This document shows positions 7,263 through 14,104 of a stretch of DNA of 26,015 nucleotides, piece by piece. The notes beneath the pieces are model-generated. The model was not told the DNA's origin, did no database searches, and worked only from the letters and a program-made list of their open reading frames with translations. The position numbers and the translations under genes were made by a program. Numbering within the stretch: the first letter of the stretch is position 1; each line of letters starts with the position of its first letter. Origin of the DNA: CAZEAN01 sp964510225 (GTDB lineage Bacteria > Planctomycetota > Planctomycetia > Isosphaerales > Isosphaeraceae); NCBI GenBank assembly GCA_964510225.1, contig CAZEAN010000078.1, positions 1 through 26,015 on the forward strand, in the 5' to 3' direction.

Positions 7263-8836
7263 ACCTGGAATCGGAACCAGAAGAGGTCGCTGGTGAGTTG
7301 AAGGCGGTCTGGATTTACGTCAAACAACACGGGATCGCCAAAAACCGCGTGCTGCCAGCCGGTATAGATCCGGACGTATTGGTTCAGGTACCAGTTCATC
7401 CCCAGATCGATGGTTTCGACTCGGTTCGTCCAGAGTGATCGGTCTGCAAGACCACTCGTGAAGATTTCATCGCCGAGATTGAGGAGGTCGAACCGAAAGG
7501 CGAGTTCCCAGGCCCCTGGACCTCGTCTTCCACGACGCGGATCGAAGGGTCGGCGTGGTTCCACACGGCCTCGGTCTGTCACGGTCTCACCGGTGAGGAA
7601 GTAACCGACTGCGACGTAAAAGCTATCAACCGGGACACGGGTCCGAGCCTGCGGCGCATCACGCGGTGCGATCTCTGAGCCCCCACTGAGCCATTCGCCA
7701 TAGATGGAGAGTTGCTTGTAGTAGAGCGCTGAATGTAACGACCAGTAGGCGCGGGTTCCGGACTCAAGAGTCCCAGGCTCAAATGTGAGAAATGGCACGC
7801 CAGTTGCGCCCGCTCGAGCGGCGGTCGGTACATTCAATTGAAGGACCGGAGGGATCTGCGTCGAAAATTGATTTCCAAAATCGAGCGATCCACCAATATG
7901 AAAATTTGCCAGCTTTTCAGAACCAAGAAGCTTAAATGGAAGGACATCTACAAGAGCAGTGACATTCTTAGCGTCGTTGTCATCAAGAGCCGCGTTGGAA
8001 GATCCGTTATGAATGCCAACTGCGTAGCTCGCACCGCCGTCGAAGAGGTTACCTAAAGCCATCACACCGACGCTTCGATTGAGTGCAAAATTGTTGAAGA
8101 ATTGCGAACGTTCCGGAGTAAGCAGACCACCTGCAGGCAAGTTGTAAAATTCGTACATGAAGGGAGTTTTATAGCGCCCGATCCGAAACTGAAGCCGTTC
8201 GTCGTAGTTAATATTTAAGTAGGCATCAAGCAGCGCAAAGTTATCAAATCCTTGGTTAAGAGCTAAGTAATATTCAAAAGGTCGAGTGATGTGCCCGTTG
8301 AAGACAAACCATTGTCGTGGAAGACCGAAGATATCCCGGGTGAATTGCTGGCCACCCTGTTCGTAAAACCGCCCGTCAACTTGAGTGAGGGTGTGAAACT
8401 CGACGGTGAACTCATCATTTTCCGATCGAGCTTTTAACCCAGGACCGACTTGGATCGATCCCGGAAGGTTCAACGCTGGGGCAGGCATCGACGCCGCACT
8501 CGATTCGAGTCCATGGTGAGCGTGGACCCAAGGAGAGGGCGGCATTCCTGATTCCTGGGTTGAAGGAGCCACGTCTGGGTTTAAGTTGGTCGTGGACTCG
8601 GTTTCGGACTCTCTACTACTTTCAAGTTCCTCGAGCCGACGTTCCAAGGTCTGCTGCCGTTCCAGACTTGTCTTCACTAACTCCTGCAATTGCTTGATCT
8701 GCTCTTGGAGTGCTTCCACAGACGGTTCGTCGCTTTCGGTCTGATCTCCGATCGACGCTCCACGAGTCTGAGTCGATCCTAGCCAAACTATCGCTCCGAG
8801 TATGACGATCAGGCAGAGGGACTTCACTCGAATCAT
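7253..8836 (-). CDS. OprO/OprP-type outer-membrane porin
   Basis: This is a 527-residue protein from the chosen start, with a signal peptide (MIRVKSLCLIVILGAIVWLG). A coiled coil follows at about residues 37-75 (EALQEQIKQLQELV and TLERRLEELES), then a Pro/Ser linker and a beta-barrel. Barrel landmarks are LTQVDGRFYEQ, GHITRPFEYYLALNQG, RIGRYKTPFMYEFYNLP and LLTPERSQFF, and a terminal FWFRFQVYF ending in Phe, as expected for insertion by the BAM machinery. These fit the phosphate-selective porin O/P family as found in planctomycetes; the actual substrate cannot be told. The coiled coil may anchor the barrel to the cell wall. The reading frame can be extended to ATG 8929 or ATG 8860; neither has a good ribosome-binding site. 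It ends inside the last codons of the peptidase gene. Confidence 0.88.
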   Translation of the reverse strand: MIRVKSLCLIVILGAIVWLGSTQTRGASIGDQTESDEPSVEALQEQIKQLQELVKTSLERQQTLERRLEELESSRESETESTTNLNPDVAPSTQESGMPPSPWVHAHHGLESSAASMPAPALNLPGSIQVGPGLKARSENDEFTVEFHTLTQVDGRFYEQGGQQFTRDIFGLPRQWFVFNGHITRPFEYYLALNQGFDNFALLDAYLNINYDERLQFRIGRYKTPFMYEFYNLPAGGLLTPERSQFFNNFALNRSVGVMALGNLFDGGASYAVGIHNGSSNAALDDNDAKNVTALVDVLPFKLLGSEKLANFHIGGSLDFGNQFSTQIPPVLQLNVPTAARAGATGVPFLTFEPGTLESGTRAYWSLHSALYYKQLSIYGEWLSGGSEIAPRDAPQARTRVPVDSFYVAVGYFLTGETVTDRGRVEPRRPFDPRRGRRGPGAWELAFRFDLLNLGDEIFTSGLADRSLWTNRVETIDLGMNWYLNQYVRIYTGWQHAVFGDPVLFDVNPDRLQLTSDLFWFRFQVYF

Positions 8837-8943
8837 CCCATGCTTCGGGAGTTGGCACATGCAAGAATTGCCCCCACGGATCTGGCGACTCCCAATCGTC
8901 TGACCACAACAAATCTCAATCAACAGCATCGGCTCTCAAGGAG

Positions 8944-8977
8944 ATCAACATCGCGAAAAAATTGCGATTAAGTTGAT
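8944..8977. promoter_or_regulatory. Hairpin or operator in divergent intergenic region
   Basis: ATCAAC-ATCGC (8944-8954) pairs with GCGAT-taa-GTTGAT (8964-8977): 11 bp with a 3-nt bulge and a 9-nt loop. It lies between the divergent porin and phosphatase genes. It could be a binding site for a dimeric regulator or an RNA leader fold. The structure is seen; the role is not known. Confidence 0.3.
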
Positions 8978-9134
8978 TGTAAGGCGTTTAGGGAAGGAGG
9001 ATTTCGTGGTCCGGATGAAGCATACGACCGATTGGTTGAACGGTCAGTAGCTCGGGTTGACCGCTTCACAACCCAGTTCTATGATCCCGCTTCCTGAAGG
9101 TTCGTTGCGAGGCAGACAGGGAGGTCTGGGGACC

Positions 9135-9848
9135 ATGAGGATTGTGATCACCGGAGTTCTGACGCTGGTCGCCGGTGCCGTTGCGACTTGGTTGACGATC
9201 GAGATCCAGAGCAACCGACTCGTCTGGGATCATTTCGATGTCGTGACTCCTGGTGTTTTGTACCGGAGCGGCCAGCTTCTGCCCGAACAGCTTGCTGAGG
9301 TTATCGAAACCTACCAACTCAAGACAATCGTCAACTTTCAACTTCCCGGTGACGAGGTCGAGCAAGAGCGTCAACTGGTGGAATCACGCGGCCTTGAATT
9401 CCTGCATCTTCCGATGCCTGGTGATGGGTTCGGAAGAGAGTCACAGTTCCGAGAGGTCTTAGAGGTTCTGCAAGATCCAAGCCGTCGACCGATCCTGGTC
9501 CACTGTGCACGGGGGACCTGTCGGACTGGCTCGTTAGTCGCCCTCTATCGGATGGAGGTCCAAGGTTGGACCCCGGATGATGTCGCTGCTGAACTGGAAC
9601 GCCAAGGCTATCACGACGGTTGGATCTGCGGTTATGTCCGAGGGATGGTCGAGCCTTGGCCTTCAGACAATTATCCCGGTATCCCGCCACGTTCTGATTC
9701 AATCAACAATGCGACACTGCCACCGCTAGAGTTCATTGAAGATAGCGCCTTCCGGGAGGATCCCGCCTTTGAGTTCCGGGCTGATGATCAGATCTTCCCC
9801 ACTGAAATCACGACGACCGTGCCTAACGAATCGGGAGGATCAGAATGA
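9135..9848 (+). CDS. Membrane-anchored tyrosine/dual-specificity phosphatase
   Basis: This is a 237-residue protein with one N-terminal membrane segment (MRIVITGVLTLVAGAVATWL) followed by an extracytoplasmic phosphatase domain. The cysteine phosphatase signature VHCARGTCRTG gives Cys124 as nucleophile and Arg130 as phosphate-binding residue (HCX5RT). Upstream FDVVTPGVLYRSGQL and IVNFQLPGDE match the bacterial DSP/PTP-like family where the general-acid Asp lies before the signature. The substrate may be a phosphoprotein, a phosphoinositide or a phosphorylated glycan. Start: ATG 9135 has GGGAGG about 10 nt upstream; an in-frame TTG at 9057 and ATG at 9081 lack such a site and would put charged residues before the anchor. 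The stop overlaps the next gene (ATGA), so the two are translationally coupled. Confidence 0.87.
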   Translation: MRIVITGVLTLVAGAVATWLTIEIQSNRLVWDHFDVVTPGVLYRSGQLLPEQLAEVIETYQLKTIVNFQLPGDEVEQERQLVESRGLEFLHLPMPGDGFGRESQFREVLEVLQDPSRRPILVHCARGTCRTGSLVALYRMEVQGWTPDDVAAELERQGYHDGWICGYVRGMVEPWPSDNYPGIPPRSDSINNATLPPLEFIEDSAFREDPAFEFRADDQIFPTEITTTVPNESGGSE

Positions 9849-11611
9849 CGATGATCTCGACACCCAAGGCTACAACCCGTGCGCGAGCGGTCCGCCACGA
9901 TGGTCCCGCCCCCGATCGTTCGGTGGGGAGTGATCATCTCTTCAAACTGCTCTCCTTGGTAGCGATTATCTCACTGACCTTGATCGGTGCTGGGAACCTC
10001 GACGTTGGGGCTACGGAAGCTCGGCTCGGGCTCGCCGCCGGGGAACGGATCGGCCCACTTGGAATTGTCTACGGCCTCTGGGAGCCAGGATTACTCGCAG
10101 GACGGGTGATCCCAAGTCGCCTCTGGGCACTTGGCTTTGGTGAGATCACTGCGACTACCGCTGCCGTTCGATGGCCGGAGGCGATTGCCGGAGGCCTGAT
10201 CGGGCTCGTTCTGACGATCCGGCTCGGGCAACTCTTCGGGGCCAAAGGGTCGTTGATTGCTGCCCTTGCCTTCTGCGGAACCATTGCCGTAATCGACCGC
10301 TCCGGAGTCAACCTCGCACTCTTTGATAGTACGATTGCCTGGCTCTTGTATCAGACCACCGGCTCTTATGACTTGCTCTTGAAGCCAATCCTGCCCGATC
10401 CCAACTGGATTGCTGCCCTCTTTACGATGATCGCGCTCGAACGGATCCGATCAAGAGGAATGGACACCGTCGGGGGCATTCTTGCCGGTCTAGGCTTCCT
10501 GGTCGGCGGTTGGCCGGTTCTCGCTACGATCGGGTTACCGGCGATCGTGTTACCACGTCGTGAATCAGGCAGACCGGTTCGGATGATCGCGGCGATCTTA
10601 GTTGCCGTGATCGGTTGGACAGCCTGGACGATCTCGGCTGCAGGTCTGGAGTCGTGGGCATCGGCGATCGCGCTTCCATTGACGAAGGGTCCGGCGTGGA
10701 CCTTAATTCCCTGGGTCTTGATTTATGCGCTGCCGTGGTCGCCGTTCGCCGGACTCGTCGGCTTCAAGTCACTCCGAGCGGGTTGGTCGGACGAGCAGAG
10801 ATCGGTTGTCTTCGATTGGGCCAAGATCATCGCTGCACTCGCTTTGGGCGGCACTCTGATTCCTGGGTTGGGTGATCCGGCTCGGATCCCGATGATCGCT
10901 GGCTTGGTGATCATCACGGTTGGACTCTGTGATCGCCTCCTCGTGAGCAGGAGTCGATCGCATTCCTCGAAAGCCTCGTCGCGAATCTTCGGAGGATTGG
11001 TCATCAGTGTGAGTACGCTCTGGGCGGTCCTGATTGTTTCGCTCCTGGGATATGTAGCGGCAGCGATCGGGGCTTATCGACAACCATCGCTACTCCTTAT
11101 TGCGATAGCAGTCAGCACGTTGGCGGTCTCGATCACGGGCTTGGTCAGGAAAAAACACCTCATCAGCCTCGGAGCACTTGTGCTGATTGCATTCTCGATG
11201 AAGTACGCGTCGTGGAGTATCGTCAATCCGGAGTGGAATTACCGCGCGAGCCAAGGCCCATGGGGACGAGCCATTCAACAATGGATGCCCCGAACCTCGA
11301 CTCTTTACTTCACCAACAACACAACGTTCGATCCGCAGATCCCGAATCGGGATCGGTGGCCGGTAGACCTGGCATTTCATGTCGGGCGTCGAGTTCGCGA
11401 GATACCGGCTCCTGAATCGCTGAGCTTCCTGGACGGAGGCAATTCTTCACCTCACTTTGTCTTGCTTCATCCCGAAGAATTTGAGCAATGGCCAAAAGCA
11501 GCTCCTCCCTTGGTCCTCATCCGTGAGCTGCAGGATCACCGGGGGATCCCTCGGATACTCGCCCGGACGGAAGGGCCGCTCTACCCGGTTCCGGCTGAGA
11601 TCCCTGAGTGA
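9845..11611 (+). CDS. ArnT/PMT-like membrane glycosyltransferase-family protein
   Basis: This is a 588-residue protein with about a dozen hydrophobic segments. Near the first extracytoplasmic loop it carries GNLDVGATEARLGLAAGERI, matching the D-E/E-x-R region after TM1 of the GT-C superfamily (dolichyl-phosphate-mannose mannosyltransferase / ArnT), with Glu58 and Arg60. The usual acidic pair is degenerate here (Asp53 is displaced), so activity is uncertain. These enzymes use a polyprenyl-phosphate sugar donor at the outer face of the inner membrane. The C-terminal 130 residues form a soluble extracytoplasmic domain (TSTLYFTNNTTFDPQIPNRD onwards), as in ArnT-type proteins. It is coupled to the phosphatase gene by a 4-nt overlap, suggesting that both act on the same envelope lipid or glycan. 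The start ATG is fixed by that overlap. Confidence 0.8.
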   Translation: MTMISTPKATTRARAVRHDGPAPDRSVGSDHLFKLLSLVAIISLTLIGAGNLDVGATEARLGLAAGERIGPLGIVYGLWEPGLLAGRVIPSRLWALGFGEITATTAAVRWPEAIAGGLIGLVLTIRLGQLFGAKGSLIAALAFCGTIAVIDRSGVNLALFDSTIAWLLYQTTGSYDLLLKPILPDPNWIAALFTMIALERIRSRGMDTVGGILAGLGFLVGGWPVLATIGLPAIVLPRRESGRPVRMIAAILVAVIGWTAWTISAAGLESWASAIALPLTKGPAWTLIPWVLIYALPWSPFAGLVGFKSLRAGWSDEQRSVVFDWAKIIAALALGGTLIPGLGDPARIPMIAGLVIITVGLCDRLLVSRSRSHSSKASSRIFGGLVISVSTLWAVLIVSLLGYVAAAIGAYRQPSLLLIAIAVSTLAVSITGLVRKKHLISLGALVLIAFSMKYASWSIVNPEWNYRASQGPWGRAIQQWMPRTSTLYFTNNTTFDPQIPNRDRWPVDLAFHVGRRVREIPAPESLSFLDGGNSSPHFVLLHPEEFEQWPKAAPPLVLIRELQDHRGIPRILARTEGPLYPVPAEIPE

Positions 11612-11672
11612 AGAACCGAATTTCCACGGCTGCTGGTTCAAGGTCAGAGACGCCGATCGACCCAGGAAAGAG

Positions 11673-12362
11673 TCAGCGCCGGCTTGATCGTGAACCACGA
11701 TCGATCTCTTGTTCAACCTTGGCGAGATCTTCGTCCTTGCCTGCGATCAGGATTGTGTCGGAGTCTTTAAGAGGAGCGTCGGGGTCGGGAATGGCGATCA
11801 TCTCGTCCCGGAGCATGTCGTGGACTGCAATCACCGAGATCCGGTATCGCCTCGGAAGTTCGAGTTCGCGGAGTGATCGGCCGATCCAGCTCGTCGGGAC
11901 TGCGAGTTCCTGGATCCCGAGGGTTGTTCCCATCCTGATGTAGTTGAGGATCCCTCGACTCGCGATTCGGGTCGCCAAGCGGAGCGCGCTTTCGCGTTCT
12001 GGGAAAATTGATTCAGTAACTCCGATTTTATCCATAACTCGGGCGTGATTGATTGAGATGACTTTCACGAAGATCTCGCTTACCTTGAGATCTTTAAGCG
12101 CCATTGTCGCCAAGATGCTTGCCGTAATGTCATCACCGGTCGAGACCACACCAACGTCGGCTTGTTCCGCTCCCAGTTGCTTCAAGGTTTCGAGTTGCCG
12201 GCCATCACCGGTCGCCGCTGAGTTGACAAACGGGGCAATCTGATCCACTGCCTCGTCATCGACATCAACCGCGATGACCTCGTGGCCCTGCTCGTGGAGC
12301 TTCGCCGCGATCGCGTGACCGAAGTTTCCGAGCCCGACCACCACGAATCGTTTCTTCTCCAT
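11673..12362 (-). CDS. ktrA: KtrA/TrkA-type RCK potassium-uptake regulator
   Basis: This is a 229-residue protein with the two domains of a KtrA/TrkA RCK subunit. RCK_N (about 5-135) opens with FVVVGLGNFGHAIAAKL, the Rossmann GxGxxG loop, and VIAVDVDDEAV with the acidic residue after beta-2 that binds the adenosine ribose. RCK_C (about 140-220) begins at LGIQELAVPTSWIGRSLREL and ends with DSDTILIAGKDEDL. Such cytoplasmic rings bind NAD(H) or ATP/ADP on RCK_N, and often c-di-AMP on RCK_C, and gate a KtrB/TrkH channel. No channel gene is in the window on either side. The 390-nt region upstream is rich in RNA-like structure and might hold its leader. It is convergent with the glycosyltransferase gene. 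The assignment of family is secure; the exact gene name is by analogy. Confidence 0.93.
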   Translation of the reverse strand: MEKKRFVVVGLGNFGHAIAAKLHEQGHEVIAVDVDDEAVDQIAPFVNSAATGDGRQLETLKQLGAEQADVGVVSTGDDITASILATMALKDLKVSEIFVKVISINHARVMDKIGVTESIFPERESALRLATRIASRGILNYIRMGTTLGIQELAVPTSWIGRSLRELELPRRYRISVIAVHDMLRDEMIAIPDPDAPLKDSDTILIAGKDEDLAKVEQEIDRGSRSSRR

Positions 12363-12750
12363 CGCTCTGCGGTCTCCAGGCGACTCGATGGCATCGGAAC
12401 GAATCCGGTGCGCTTCGATCTAGCTTAATCTCAGGCACGAGGGTTCAGCCTGATCGGAAGGATCTCTAGGATCGGATCTCGCGACCCGACTCCTTCGGCT
12501 GATCGTCCCTCGAAGGTTGATTCTAATCGTTTGGACTGTGCATGGTGACGCTGGATTGGCGGATCGTTTCTCCGGCCTCTAGCATGTAGGATCAGCCCAT
12601 TGTAGAGTCGGGTCAGACACTCCAACGAGAGGCCGGACTGTCTCACTTTTGACCGAGCACAGTGGTCGTTGTCTGGTCTGGCTCCCGTCGAGATTTCGCA
12701 ACGCAGAACAACCTCAAACTCAACACAACTAGACGGAAAGTGGGTCTAGA
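12363..12750. other. Divergent intergenic region between ktrA and the VCBS gene
   Basis: The gap is 388 nt long and has no convincing coding sequence; a 71-residue minus-strand frame (12431-12646) runs through the structured region and looks accidental. Besides the pseudoknot candidate (12483-12637) it has a hairpin TCAGGC (12431-12436) / GCCTGA (12448-12453). It also has a 7-nt direct repeat GGATCTC at about 12460 and 12474. Promoters for both flanking genes must be here but no clear -35/-10 pair stands out. Confidence 0.45.
12483..12637. ncRNA. Candidate structured RNA with pseudoknot topology
   Basis: A long two-part helix is formed by GACCCGACTC (12483-12492) with GAGTCGGGTC (12605-12614), and GGCTGATC (12497-12504) with GATCAGCC (12590-12597). 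That gives 18 perfect pairs split by a 4/7-nt internal loop. Inside the loop lies TCCGGCCTCT (12571-12580), which is the perfect complement of AGAGGCCGGA (12628-12637) outside the helix. The order A-B-A'-B' makes an H-type pseudoknot, or two mutually exclusive folds as in a riboswitch. A competing small hairpin is CCTTCG/CGAAGG (12492-12516). The strand is unknown: on the minus strand it would be the ktrA leader (about 120 nt upstream of its start), on the plus strand the VCBS leader. I do not recognise RNase P, tmRNA, SRP or the ydaO consensus in it. Confidence 0.5.
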
Positions 12751-14007
12751 ATGCAATCCGTGGCACTCCTTTCAGGTCTCTTGATCAGGTTGAGTTTTCC
12801 ATCGGCCGAAGCATTCCCTCCGTTCGAGACCCTGGAACTTGATCCTAAGGCGGGGAAGGTCGTTTATGCAGTTGCTGTCGACGATGTCAACGGTGACGGC
12901 CGCCCCGACGTTTGTGGACTCACGGAAAGCGCAGTGGTCTGGTATGAGAATCCAACTTGGGAACGTCATTCGATTCTAGAAGGAGCGACGCAAGAACTTC
13001 ACAACACGCAGCGTGATAATGTCTGCTTTCAACCCTTGGATATTGACCAAGACGGTGATCTCGATTTCGTCATTGGGGCAGATTGGAGACCTACTGACAC
13101 CGAAAATGGCGGAACGCTGCAGTGGGCTCGTCAGGAAGATGACGGCACTTGGACATTATTCCCGATCGGTGCCGAACCAACCTTACACCGGATCCGCTGG
13201 GCCAATGTCAAAGGAGACGAGCGTCCTGAACTAATCGCCGTACCCCTCCAAGGACGAGGCACCAGCCCTCCTGATTGGGGGCAAGGGAATGGGGTCCGTA
13301 TTCTCGTCTACTCGATCCCAGATCAACCTGATCAAGCCTCGTGGCCGGTCGAGGTTGCCGACGACTCATTGCACACAACACATAACTTCTGGCCGTACGA
13401 TTGGGACGATGATGGCGTCGAGGAGCTGATCGTTGCCGCTTGGGAAGGGGTTTTTCTACTCGATCGTGGTCAAGAGGGGACTTGGGAACGTCGACAGTTG
13501 GGGACTGGTGACCAGGAGTCAACCTCAAGTAAAGGTTCGAGCGAAGTTAAGCTTGGACGACTCGGTGGGGGAGGTGGGTACATTGCGACGATCGAACCAT
13601 GGCACGGTCATCAGGTGGTTATTTATTCCTACCCTTCCGAAGGGAAAGGGCTCTGGAATCGTGCAGTCATTGACCAACCGCTGACCAGCGGTCATGCCCT
13701 CTGGACGATTGATCTGGATGGCGACATTGAGCACGAACTCATCGTCGGGCACCGGAATCCGAATCCCGACGAAAGCAATGCGCCTCGAGGCCCTGGGCTC
13801 TTTGTCTACGACCCGATCCCAGGTACCAATCCACCTGAGTTCCAGAAGCACGTGATCGATAATGGAGGCGTCGCCGTCGAGGACGCGATGGCTGCGGATC
13901 TCGACGCCGATGGGGATCCTGAGCTGATTGCGGGTGGTCGTGCCACCCACAACATCCGGATCTACTGGAACCGCACTGTTGAGCAAGCGAAGCGTTCACC
14001 ACGCTAA
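12751..14007 (+). CDS. Secreted FG-GAP/VCBS repeat protein
   Basis: This is a 418-residue protein with a short signal peptide (MQSVALLSGLLIRLSFPSAEA). It is built of beta-propeller-like FG-GAP/VCBS repeats. Calcium loops of the DxDxDGxxD type are visible: DDVNGDGRPD at 44-53, DIDQDGDLD at 97-105, then YDWDDDGVEEL, DLDGDIEHEL and DLDADGDPEL near residues 210, 325 and 385. Most blades therefore carry a metal site. These proteins are exported and often mediate binding or recognition at the cell surface; no catalytic motif is seen. The ATG at 12751 has a weak GGAAAG about 13 nt upstream. It is divergent from ktrA and convergent with the selenoprotein gene, with a hairpin between them. Confidence 0.88.
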   Translation: MQSVALLSGLLIRLSFPSAEAFPPFETLELDPKAGKVVYAVAVDDVNGDGRPDVCGLTESAVVWYENPTWERHSILEGATQELHNTQRDNVCFQPLDIDQDGDLDFVIGADWRPTDTENGGTLQWARQEDDGTWTLFPIGAEPTLHRIRWANVKGDERPELIAVPLQGRGTSPPDWGQGNGVRILVYSIPDQPDQASWPVEVADDSLHTTHNFWPYDWDDDGVEELIVAAWEGVFLLDRGQEGTWERRQLGTGDQESTSSKGSSEVKLGRLGGGGGYIATIEPWHGHQVVIYSYPSEGKGLWNRAVIDQPLTSGHALWTIDLDGDIEHELIVGHRNPNPDESNAPRGPGLFVYDPIPGTNPPEFQKHVIDNGGVAVEDAMAADLDADGDPELIAGGRATHNIRIYWNRTVEQAKRSPR

Positions 14008-14028
14008 TCGATTCGGGAGAATGAGCCT

Positions 14029-14088
14029 GGTCAATGGGAGGTTGCTACCGATCATGAACGGTTCAACCGGAGCCCCTTTCCATTGACC
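14029..14088. terminator. Hairpin between convergent VCBS and redoxin genes
   Basis: GGTCAATGG (14029-14037) pairs perfectly with CCATTGACC (14080-14088). The 42-nt loop contains a smaller CGGT/ACCG hairpin. Its place between two gene ends suggests a bidirectional terminator, though there is no T-run. Confidence 0.5.
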
Positions 14089-14104
14089 TGGTTTCCTGAG
14101 TTGC

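Noticed and set aside
12431..12646. A 71-residue minus-strand open frame upstream of ktrA.
   Set aside because: It spans the region of interlocking inverted repeats, has no ribosome-binding site and has an unusual His/Arg-rich composition; RNA structure explains the region better.
12363..12750. RNase P RNA, tmRNA, SRP RNA or a ydaO (c-di-AMP) riboswitch.
   Set aside because: None of the conserved blocks of these RNAs could be read on either strand, although the space and the ktrA context would fit.
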